DNA of 64,000 bases from Marinobacter lipolyticus SM19 (GTDB taxonomy: Bacteria; Pseudomonadota; Gammaproteobacteria; Pseudomonadales; Oleiphilaceae): the NCBI RefSeq assembly GCF_000397065.2, contig NZ_KE007325.1, positions 1-64,000 of the forward strand, in the 5' to 3' direction. Within the stretch, counting starts at the first letter, position 1. Each line of letters begins with the position of its first letter. A program made the translations under genes and the position numbers. Positions 1 to 7,610 of the stretch are shown piece after piece. A model generated the notes under the pieces. It made no database searches. It had not been told where the DNA came from and worked only from the letters and a program-made list of their open reading frames with translations.

Positions 1-37
1 TGGTGGCGGTGAACTGCAGTCCGCTTGCCTGGGGCAT
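1..37 (-). CDS. probable VgrG (TssI) 5' end, cut by window edge
   Basis: On the minus strand an ATG at 37 opens a frame that runs off the window and reads MPQASGLQFTAT. This resembles the start of VgrG spike proteins, whose first strand is a short L-x-F-T-x-T type sequence. VgrG forms the trimeric tip of the type VI secretion needle, and a vgrG directly after tssM is a common arrangement. Only twelve codons are visible, so the call rests mainly on position and on this short match. An AGGGA sequence lies about 13 nt upstream of the ATG, rather far for a ribosome binding site. Confidence 0.45.
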   Translation of the reverse strand, partial: MPQASGLQFTAT

Positions 38-86
38 GTCTTCGATCCCTGAAGAATGTGGTGCAATTAAATGCTCGGTAATACTT

Positions 87-116
87 GCCGCCCTACACGA
101 TCCTGCGCAGGGCGGC
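87..116. other. inverted repeat between tssM and the next gene
   Basis: GCCGCCCT at 87-94 pairs exactly with AGGGCGGC at 109-116 around a 14-nt loop, just after the tssM stop. No T-run follows on the minus strand (the next bases are AAGTATTACC), so it is a weak or Rho-assisted terminator at best, or a mRNA-stabilising hairpin between tssM and the putative vgrG. Confidence 0.4.
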
Positions 117-123
117 CCATAGT

Positions 124-3100
124 CTAATACAGACTGCGTGGTATCTGGTACCCCGCAAGGAGTTCCTGTGTGAACGGGTTGGTATTACTGGCGGCATGCA
201 GGCGATAACGCATTTCGCCATCATCCAGATTGAACTTCACGTCCACCGCACTACCGCTGACGCCGGTGATATCCGCCCTGTCGAGTAGCCGGAACAACGC
301 CCACGGGCCATTTTCAGAGAGGCTACGGGGCGAGCGGTTCACCCGGGTCGGCACCAGGGTGACTCGGCTCTCCACGCTGTCACGCAAAGTGTTGGGCCAG
401 ACCAGAGGTATGCTTTGACTGGGGCCATGGCTGAATTCCACCAGTTGGCCATCCACGTTCACCACACTGCGACGCTTATTGGAGGACAGGTTCAGAGGCT
501 CCAGTGCGAACTCCACATCCAGGGAGCCGCTGCGGGTGAAAAACGCCCTGCGTATGGTTTGGGCTTTCTCCAGTGCCGCCCGGACGTCGGCCCGAACCAG
601 TCCAGCACGCCGTGATCCGGCCACGTGTTCCGGATGGTCTTCCAGGAACAGCTTCAGGTTATCGGCATAGAAGGTGTCCAGCACGCCTTCCGGAGCGAAG
701 AACCGTTCGAAGTCTTGCAGGGCCGCATCACGACCGGCTCCGGGGTTGAACGGATAATGTCGTGCCAGGGTCCGCTGGAACGGCTGGTAAACCTCCCGAT
801 ACCATTGCCGTTCCAGTTGCGCGACGGCCTGATCGAGAACCACGCGCCAGCTCTCGGCGGCGAGTTTATCCAGCATCCGGTTCAGCGGCGCCGGCTGATT
901 CGATGCCAGTCGCTGCAGTGTGAATATCGGATCGGCGCCTTGCAATCCCATCCGGGCACGGGCGGCCTGCAAGGCTGCCTTGCCACGATCCGGCGCTTCC
1001 TGAATGCCCCGCATGTATTCATGCAGGTCACCGATCACGCCCATCAGCTGTTCCATACCAGAAGGGTTATCGCCCTGCTCCTGGTTCAGGTGGTTGAGCT
1101 CAGCAAACTGGCGGTCAATTTCCTGGATCATGGCGAAGTGGGAGGATTGCTCCAGGACCTTGCGGGCTGCTACCGCACCGGGGTCTTCCTCATCACTCAC
1201 CTCCGGCACCAATCTCGTATGGTGCGTGACCTGTCCAAACAGCTGCTGCAGGGGCTGATGGCCACTGGTCAGACTCTCGAGCACCCGCACCCCGTGATTG
1301 AGGTCACTGAAGCTCTGCACATCCACCCGGCTCAGGGCCTTGCGCCAGGCATCCGCGTAACGGTCGGCATACAAAGACTGCAGTTCCGCCGTCAGTTGTG
1401 CCTCGTCGGATTCACTGAAATCCACATCGTCCCGACGCCCCAGCACCCAGGCGTCCACCAGGGCCAGTTCGGTCACGGAATCGGATTTGCGCAGGAACCA
1501 ACCGTTCAGTCCGTCCCGGGTCAGCAGCGAGGGAATCACCAGCGGATCCTCTTCCAGACTTTCTTCCTGCAAAGGCTCACCACGCTCGTCGAGTTTGGTG
1601 AATACGGTGCTGAACGCAGGGCCAGATTCCCTCGCCAGATCCAGCGGCGAGCCGAACTCCCGGGCGGCCTCCTTCTCCAGGTCGTCGTACACCCGATCAG
1701 TGGTGGGAATGCGACCCAGCTCATGCTGAGCCCATTGAACGCTACTGCGGAAAGGTGCCAGTGCCATGTCGGCGGTCACATCGCCCTGACGGACCTGCTC
1801 CGCTAGGTCGGTGTGGGCCAGGGCGTAATCCAGATGGCGGCGCAGCCGTTGCTGCCTGTCTGCCTGCCCCGGGAACCGTTGCTGCCAGTAACTGGCCATA
1901 TAGTCCGTCACGATATCGACCCGACGGCCACTGGCGTCGTACAACATGCGCAGCACCCGGAGGTGGTCCAGTCGCTCCGGGCTGTTATCCGGCGCCCGGC
2001 TCATTTCGCCCATAACACCGAGCATCAAGGTCGGGAGGTACTGATAAGCCAGCATGTCCAGGTAGGACGCTTCCACTTCCGGACCTACCCGCTGGCCCTG
2101 ATACAGCCCCATATCGTCGAACAGCGGCCAGCTCTGCCGGTAATCCCCGAACGCGAGTGTCGCTTCACGTAGCTCATCCAACGGCTCCAGCAGGTTACTG
2201 CCGGTGGTGTCCGGCTCATAGCCGACCGGACGCCAGTTATTGATAAAGCTGCGCACCCGCTGTTCAACAGCCGTGGCCGCTTCCGCGTTTTTGATGAAGT
2301 AATGTTGCCAGCCGGCGGTCATACCCAGACCAGCCGCAACCGCTACCACGGCGGCAACAGCTACCCGGCGTTGACGGCTGCGGACGACCTTGCGGTTATC
2401 ACCGGCCAGCCCGGACTCCCGGTAGATAACATCCGGGAACAGGCCCTGGGTAAACAGGCTGGTCGACTGGCCGTTGCGTTGGGCCGGCTGAATCGGGCCT
2501 GAGAGCTGGTAATTGGCGGCGGCGGCGGGCACAAACGCGTCCTCCGGCACACCTTCCTGAATCACCGAGGTAAAGTAGGTGCCACGCACCAGCGCCGGTG
2601 TTGAAAACGCATCCTCTGACAGCAGGTCTGCCAGGAACTGTTCCAGAACCGGCTTCAGACCTGCCAGTTGCCGGGTAAAGGAATAGACCGATGTCCGCTC
2701 TTCGGCATCACGGGTGACCGCAAGCACGTCCGGGAGCCGCGCATTCAGTTGCTCCACCAGGCCGGCAAAACGTTCCGAGAAGTCCGCCAACCAGTCATCC
2801 CCCTCCAGAAGGGCTTCCAGGGGAAAGGTAAACCCAAGGGGCTGCTCCCTCTCCGACTTGGTGAGGGTTTTCATGAACGGACCGAAGCCGTAGAGCAAGT
2901 CCATCTTGGTAAAGCTGACATACACCGGCAACCGCGAACCGAGCTGTTCCATCAACTCCCGCAGTCGGGTGCGCAAAAGTATGGCCTGCGCCTGCCGCTG
3001 TTGGTCGCTGCCGGTACTCAGGCTGGCAAGATCAATGGTCAGGACCACGCCATTGAGTGGGCGCTGGGGCCGGTTTTTCTCCAGCCACTGGATAAAGTGC

Positions 3101-3726
3101 TGCCACAACCGTCGCTGGATTTCATGGCTCGCCCCCTGCCCGTCATTCTGACGCAGCAATTCACCATCAGGATCAATCAGAACACCATGGTCACCAATCC
3201 ACCACTCAAATCCAAACGGGTTGCGATCCGACTGCGGATGTCGGGTCACATTGGTCAGGGTATAGGTCTGGCCCGAACGTTGAATCAGACTGGTCTTGCC
3301 GGCATCCTCCAGCCCCATAACCAGATACCACGGCAGGCGATACAGCCCCTTACGTCCCGGCAGGTTGCTTTTGAGAGCCTGTAACTGACGATCCAGCAGG
3401 CGTGTCTGCCGCCGCTCCAGTGGCAGGATGGGATCTTCCTGTTCCTGTTGCTCATCCGCCTTGGCGGCATTGATCTTGCCCAACCGCCGCGCCAGCAACG
3501 TGGCCCATACCATGGCCACCATCAGCACCACCCCAAGGGTCACCAGTGCGCGCATCTGCCAGGCAGCCAACGGGTATTCACCGTCAATTTCCAGCCGAGG
3601 TCCGAGCCACCAGGTGGCGCCCAACAATACAATGACCCCCAGCGCCAGAGTAATTGGCGCAGCGCTGCGCAGGTACGGAAGAATCCTTCGACCGATGAGT
3701 AATGCTTGTCTCCACATGGCGTCCAT
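124..3726 (-). CDS. tssM: type VI secretion membrane protein TssM (IcmF)
   Basis: TssM is the large inner-membrane protein of the T6SS trans-envelope complex; with TssL and the lipoprotein TssJ it anchors the baseplate and forms the export channel. The 1200-residue length fits the family. Two hydrophobic segments at about residues 24-40 and 60-78 are followed by a cytoplasmic GTPase-like domain with an intact Walker A at 138-145 (GLEDAGKT), which some TssM proteins have lost. A third membrane segment lies near residue 455, and the rest should be the large periplasmic domain that contacts TssJ. It is the last clear gene of the minus-strand operon, 42 nt after tssA. Confidence 0.96.
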   Translation of the reverse strand: MDAMWRQALLIGRRILPYLRSAAPITLALGVIVLLGATWWLGPRLEIDGEYPLAAWQMRALVTLGVVLMVAMVWATLLARRLGKINAAKADEQQEQEDPILPLERRQTRLLDRQLQALKSNLPGRKGLYRLPWYLVMGLEDAGKTSLIQRSGQTYTLTNVTRHPQSDRNPFGFEWWIGDHGVLIDPDGELLRQNDGQGASHEIQRRLWQHFIQWLEKNRPQRPLNGVVLTIDLASLSTGSDQQRQAQAILLRTRLRELMEQLGSRLPVYVSFTKMDLLYGFGPFMKTLTKSEREQPLGFTFPLEALLEGDDWLADFSERFAGLVEQLNARLPDVLAVTRDAEERTSVYSFTRQLAGLKPVLEQFLADLLSEDAFSTPALVRGTYFTSVIQEGVPEDAFVPAAAANYQLSGPIQPAQRNGQSTSLFTQGLFPDVIYRESGLAGDNRKVVRSRQRRVAVAAVVAVAAGLGMTAGWQHYFIKNAEAATAVEQRVRSFINNWRPVGYEPDTTGSNLLEPLDELREATLAFGDYRQSWPLFDDMGLYQGQRVGPEVEASYLDMLAYQYLPTLMLGVMGEMSRAPDNSPERLDHLRVLRMLYDASGRRVDIVTDYMASYWQQRFPGQADRQQRLRRHLDYALAHTDLAEQVRQGDVTADMALAPFRSSVQWAQHELGRIPTTDRVYDDLEKEAAREFGSPLDLARESGPAFSTVFTKLDERGEPLQEESLEEDPLVIPSLLTRDGLNGWFLRKSDSVTELALVDAWVLGRRDDVDFSESDEAQLTAELQSLYADRYADAWRKALSRVDVQSFSDLNHGVRVLESLTSGHQPLQQLFGQVTHHTRLVPEVSDEEDPGAVAARKVLEQSSHFAMIQEIDRQFAELNHLNQEQGDNPSGMEQLMGVIGDLHEYMRGIQEAPDRGKAALQAARARMGLQGADPIFTLQRLASNQPAPLNRMLDKLAAESWRVVLDQAVAQLERQWYREVYQPFQRTLARHYPFNPGAGRDAALQDFERFFAPEGVLDTFYADNLKLFLEDHPEHVAGSRRAGLVRADVRAALEKAQTIRRAFFTRSGSLDVEFALEPLNLSSNKRRSVVNVDGQLVEFSHGPSQSIPLVWPNTLRDSVESRVTLVPTRVNRSPRSLSENGPWALFRLLDRADITGVSGSAVDVKFNLDDGEMRYRLHAASNTNPFTQELLAGYQIPRSLY

Positions 3727-3768
3727 TCCTGAAATTGAGATGTCTGTGTGATGTCTGAAAACGTCGCG

Positions 3769-5187
3769 TTAAACCAGTTTTTCCAGTTTCGAAACCAGCC
3801 CGGGTTCCCAGTCTTCCAGGGCCAGGCCCCGGGTCTGCTGGTGCAGATCCTGGATCTGCTGGCCGGCAAGGGTCTTCAGCCCGCTGTCCTTCATCAGGCG
3901 GGCACTGGCCAGCCGCCAATAGAAGCGATCCCGTGGTTCCCGAGCGCTGGCCAGACCGTCTTCCATCAATTGCATTGCCTTAACCAGGCCCTTTTGGTCG
4001 GCCAACTCCCGTGCCTGTTCGTAGGCCTGATCCCAGGGGCTGGCACCGCCGGCAACGCCTGCCTTCGCCGGAGTCGTCTGCATCCAGTCGTTCGCTTCCG
4101 CGCATAGAAACGGCGTGCCGTCGTTAAACGTCATATCCGCCAACTGCGGCAACCGTTCGACAAAACCCAGAACGGATTCCCGAATCGCCTCGGCACAGGG
4201 GCCATAACCAAGCGCCTCGGCCGCGCCCGCGCTGAGCCAGTGGCCATCGAGCCAGAACGGGCTAACCGACAGGCTTTGCTCAATCCGCTTCCATAGCTCC
4301 ATATCCGGGGCTTTCTCCAACGCCTCGCGGTACTCGGCAACCCGGTCGGCACTCACCGCTGCAAGGTCGGTTTTTACCCCGTCACGGGAAGGCGGTACTG
4401 AGGTAATCCCCTGCCAGATGGCGTAACGGCGTAGCTGGTAGCCCAGGGGAGTCTCCGGTTCGGATTCCACCAGCAAGTCTGCTACCTTCAACAGGCTCTG
4501 TCGGGTCGCCCGTTCGTTGGCGGAATCCAGGGTCAGCTCCCCCAAAGAGGCCTGTCGTGCAGTATTGATGGGTGTCGTCGCAGTGCGGGTGTCCGGCTTT
4601 GCCGACGGCTGCTCCCCGGTAACGGCCGGCTCCGGGTCAGCCGGTAATTTTTCTACGGCGCGCTTAATCTCGTGTAACCCGTCATCCGCCAGTTCCCGAT
4701 CCCTGGCCTGGGTAATCAGGTTGTCGATCATCTTGAGGCAATAACGGCGGCCGTCCCCCACCTCACGATCAAACCTCAGTGAATCCACTTCCTTGACGGC
4801 ACGCTGAAGCATCTGGGTAAACATCATTCTGCGCGCCCGCTTACCCTTGTCACCCGGATAAGGCCAGGCCTGCGCCCACCAGGAGTCGAGTACCTGATGC
4901 AGCAGGAACAGGGAGAGCGCGTAACGCTCGCCATCGCCGCCCCGCTGTAGACTCAGAAGAAGAAACCCCAGTACTTTCAGATCCTTGCTGCGGTCCGACA
5001 GCAGTCTGAGAGACTCACTTTCAACCTTGCTCCAGTCGATCTCATTGTGAGCAAGGGAGCCCACCTTCCTGATCTCGTCTTCCAGAAACTCAAGGGTGTC
5101 ATCGTCGACCAGTGATTCACCCATGTCGGACTCGCCACCGAGCGTTTCCAGCACCTGTTCCACATAAGGATGTTGTTCAACAACCTG
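3769..5187 (-). CDS. tssA: type VI secretion protein TssA (ImpA N-terminal family)
   Basis: TssA proteins act at the baseplate or at the sheath tip and help prime tail-tube polymerisation. The N-terminus carries the ImpA_N-type region (GESLVDDDTLEFLEDEI), and there is a second conserved helical region near the C-terminus. I place the start at the ATG at 5187 (MQVVEQHP) because AAGG lies about 9 nt upstream and the ImpA_N motif then falls at the usual distance from the start. An in-frame GTG at 5235 would add 16 residues and overlap tagO by 13 nt. The gene sits between tagO and tssM in the operon. The C-terminal type of TssA cannot be settled by eye. Confidence 0.88.
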   Translation of the reverse strand, partial: QVVEQHPYVEQVLETLGGESDMGESLVDDDTLEFLEDEIRKVGSLAHNEIDWSKVESESLRLLSDRSKDLKVLGFLLLSLQRGGDGERYALSLFLLHQVLDSWWAQAWPYPGDKGKRARRMMFTQMLQRAVKEVDSLRFDREVGDGRRYCLKMIDNLITQARDRELADDGLHEIKRAVEKLPADPEPAVTGEQPSAKPDTRTATTPINTARQASLGELTLDSANERATRQSLLKVADLLVESEPETPLGYQLRRYAIWQGITSVPPSRDGVKTDLAAVSADRVAEYREALEKAPDMELWKRIEQSLSVSPFWLDGHWLSAGAAEALGYGPCAEAIRESVLGFVERLPQLADMTFNDGTPFLCAEANDWMQTTPAKAGVAGGASPWDQAYEQARELADQKGLVKAMQLMEDGLASAREPRDRFYWRLASARLMKDSGLKTLAGQQIQDLHQQTRGLALEDWEPGLVSKLEKLV

Positions 5188-5222
5188 CATTCGAATCTGC
5201 CTTTCGATCGTTTCCAGTTCAG

Positions 5223-5867
5223 TTACCAACCACACTCGGAGCGCAACGGCTGGATGGCGTCGCGAAAGCCGTCAAGGTCGAACATCAGGCCATCCAGCGC
5301 GTCATGGGAAGAGCTGATCCGGGCATCTGCCCGACCCAGCAGCGACTTGGCAACCCGGATAGCCGGCAGGCCGCGACCGCTACTGACAACGAAGCCGTTG
5401 TCCCGTACCCGCCACGCATCCCGTTGCGCGCCAAAGCCGATACTTACCCGTTCGGCCTCCAGTGCCGCGGGCAACATCAGGGAAAGCTCGGTGATGTTGT
5501 TATGACACTGCAAGACCAGGATCGGGCGCGGTGGATGGCTGCCCAGCGCACCAAGCGTGACCAGTTGCCCGGCGCGTTCCCCGGTTTCCCGGTACAGCGG
5601 ACCGTCACCAGGCTCCCTCGCCTGTTCCTGGGCATACGCCTGAAGCCATCGCTCTGGTCGGCTGGCTTCAGGTATGCCGGTGACACTCGCCGCCTTCAGG
5701 GGCGTGCCGAATACCGAGTCAAAACAGGCAAGGCGTTCGAGCCGCTGTGGTTCCCGGGTACATTCCCGGGCGTCGTCAAGCTGGCTGGCCTCAACTGGTG
5801 CAAGCCCGCCAGCGAACAGTGTCATGGCCAGCCAACAGCACAGGTTTGGAGAACGAACCGTTATCAT
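5223..5867 (-). CDS. tagO: type VI secretion-associated protein TagO/VasI family
   Basis: A 214-residue exported protein. An N-terminal hydrophobic stretch (residues 9-22) ends in a likely signal peptidase site before SQLDDARECTRE. The early cysteine-containing pattern, CTREPQRLERLACFD, is typical of the VasI/TagO family found in many T6SS clusters. Its role is poorly defined; it is thought to act in the periplasm as an accessory factor. The ATG overlaps the vasH stop by one base (TAATG), which indicates translational coupling, and the 3' end abuts tssA. Confidence 0.82.
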   Translation of the reverse strand: MITVRSPNLCCWLAMTLFAGGLAPVEASQLDDARECTREPQRLERLACFDSVFGTPLKAASVTGIPEASRPERWLQAYAQEQAREPGDGPLYRETGERAGQLVTLGALGSHPPRPILVLQCHNNITELSLMLPAALEAERVSIGFGAQRDAWRVRDNGFVVSSGRGLPAIRVAKSLLGRADARISSSHDALDGLMFDLDGFRDAIQPLRSECGW

Positions 5868-7438
5868 TATTCAGCCACCTGATATTTAAGGCATTTATGG
5901 GCCAGCGTGCGCTTTGGCAAACCCAGACTTTCAGCCGCCTGAGCGCGATTGCCGTCATACTGTTGCAGTCGTTCGCGGATCACCGCCGCTTCGAAGGCCT
6001 GTGCGGCCGCTTTAAGATCACGGATTTCACCGGCCACAGGGCCCCCAGGCAGAGTGGCTGGCACCGCCTCCCCGGAAATCGGGCTTTGCTGGTCGGAGAA
6101 CAGGTCGTCCAGGCGCAATACCTCCGGCTGAATGTCATCGTCAACCGGTGTCTGCAGGCAGGCGAACTCCAGAATATTCTTCAATTCTCGGACGTTGCCC
6201 GGGAAGGCATATCCTGAGAGGGTGTGGAGCGCGTGACTGCTGATGCCCATGGGTCCGGCGCCTTCCCGCTGCTGGTACAGGGAAATAAAGTGCCGGCACA
6301 GCGGTTCCAGGTCTTCCGGCCGGTCACGAAGCGGGGTAACCCGAAGGGGAAACTGGCTCAGGCGGTAGAACAGGTCGCGGCGAAAGCCCCCGTCTTCGAT
6401 TCCTTTTTGCAATGGCTGGTGGGTCGCCGCCACCAGACGAAAATCGGAGTGCTGTTCCTGCTGGGCGCCCAGCGGCCGGAACTGCCGGCTCTCCAATACC
6501 CGCAGCAGTTTGGACTGAAGCGCCATGGGCATGTCGCCAATCTCATCCAGAAACAGGGTGCCGCCATTGGCCTGCGCCAACAGGCCTTCTTTAGTCTTGT
6601 CAGCACCGGAGAACGCGCCTTTGGTGTGGCCGAACAGTTCGCTTTCCAGCAAGGTTTCTGGAATGGCGGCGCAATTGACGACCACCAGGGGACCGTCAGC
6701 CCGGTCGGAGAATTCGTGGATGCCCTTGGCAACCAGATCCTTGCCGCAGCCGGTTTCGCCTTGCACCAGCACCGAAAGCTGACTACCTGCGGCGCGGATG
6801 ATTTGTGACCGCAAGTTGACCATGTCGGCGGAGCCACCCACCAGGCTACCAGACAGCTGTTCGCAGCGGCGGCGCACAGTTTCGGCATCGTGGAGATGGT
6901 CCAGCGAACGTTTGAGGAGGCGCCGCTGCCAAACCTGGTCGCGGTTCTGGAGCTGGCTGACCCATTGGTGGGTGAGCAGTTGCTTGAGGCCCTGGTACAG
7001 GGGCATACCGGTGATACCGTCCCATTCAGGCTCGTCGCGGCAAAGCGCAAGCATACCCAGGGTGCGACCGTCTTCACCGCTGATGGGTTCGAGCCAGAAG
7101 GAGCGTGGGCGATTACTGGCTTCGAACAGGGCCTGAAAACCGCTGTGGTCGAGGCGGTAGCTGGCAGCCCGGCTCACTTCCCGGGGTTTGCCGCTTTGCA
7201 GTACGTGGGCGAAGGGGTGGCTGAAATCGCTGCAGTCGAATTCGCCCAGTGACGCCAGTTCGGCGCAATGGAGGGTGCGACCGCTAAGGTCGAGTTCCAG
7301 TGCCCAGCAGCGGGTGAGGCCGAAGGCGTTTTCCAGCTGTCTGGTGGCGGTTTTCAGCAACGCCGGCAGGTTGTCCTGTCGGATCAGTGCCACCGCCATG
7401 TCGATGCCGGTGTGCAGTTCCGTCTGCATCCGTCCCAT
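5867..7438 (-). CDS. vasH: sigma-54-dependent T6SS activator VasH
   Basis: A bacterial enhancer-binding protein expected to drive sigma-54 promoters of T6SS genes, typically hcp or vgrG. Counting from the ATG at 7438 it has an N-terminal sensory (GAF-like) region to about residue 170, a sigma-54 AAA+ domain with Walker A GETGCGKD at 227-234 and the sigma-54 contact loop GAFSGA at 274-279, and a Fis-type helix-turn-helix at the C-terminus (NRAQAAESLGLPKRTL). The start at 7438 has AGGGAA at good spacing. The frame is open further upstream to 7582, but that part is the inverted-repeat element at 7498-7570 and is unlikely to be coding. The contact loop has Ser in place of the usual Thr. Confidence 0.92.
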   Translation of the reverse strand: MGRMQTELHTGIDMAVALIRQDNLPALLKTATRQLENAFGLTRCWALELDLSGRTLHCAELASLGEFDCSDFSHPFAHVLQSGKPREVSRAASYRLDHSGFQALFEASNRPRSFWLEPISGEDGRTLGMLALCRDEPEWDGITGMPLYQGLKQLLTHQWVSQLQNRDQVWQRRLLKRSLDHLHDAETVRRRCEQLSGSLVGGSADMVNLRSQIIRAAGSQLSVLVQGETGCGKDLVAKGIHEFSDRADGPLVVVNCAAIPETLLESELFGHTKGAFSGADKTKEGLLAQANGGTLFLDEIGDMPMALQSKLLRVLESRQFRPLGAQQEQHSDFRLVAATHQPLQKGIEDGGFRRDLFYRLSQFPLRVTPLRDRPEDLEPLCRHFISLYQQREGAGPMGISSHALHTLSGYAFPGNVRELKNILEFACLQTPVDDDIQPEVLRLDDLFSDQQSPISGEAVPATLPGGPVAGEIRDLKAAAQAFEAAVIRERLQQYDGNRAQAAESLGLPKRTLAHKCLKYQVAE

Positions 7439-7497
7439 TTTTTTATTCCCTATCGGGTTGCTATGGAGTTCGCCGACCGCGCAGCCTGCGGGGCGGC

Positions 7498-7570
7498 TTT
7501 CCAAAACACGCTGTGAATACATCCTTGTAGGCTCCGCTCCGCCATCCATGGCTCCGCAGGGTTTTGGAAA
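7498..7570. repeat. dispersed inverted-repeat element, family A copy 1
   Basis: A 73-bp unit that begins TTTCCAAAAC and ends GTTTTGGAAA, the exact complement. A near-identical unit lies in opposite orientation at 26672-26744, about 90% identical by eye. It sits between the tssH stop and the vasH start inside the T6SS transcription unit, so it would be part of the mRNA. Short, palindrome-ended and intergenic, it looks like a REP- or MITE-type element. No target-site duplication is obvious. Confidence 0.85.
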
Positions 7571-7610
7571 GCTTGACCCCACGGTGCGCTACGACTCAGG
7601 GATGCCTGTG

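Noticed and set aside
625..1806. 393-residue open frame opposite tssM
   Set aside because: A shadow of tssM codon usage; no motif, no ribosome binding site, no conserved composition.
7439..7582. Longer VasH N-terminus
   Set aside because: The extra codons lie mostly within the family A repeat, and a good ribosome binding site precedes 7438.
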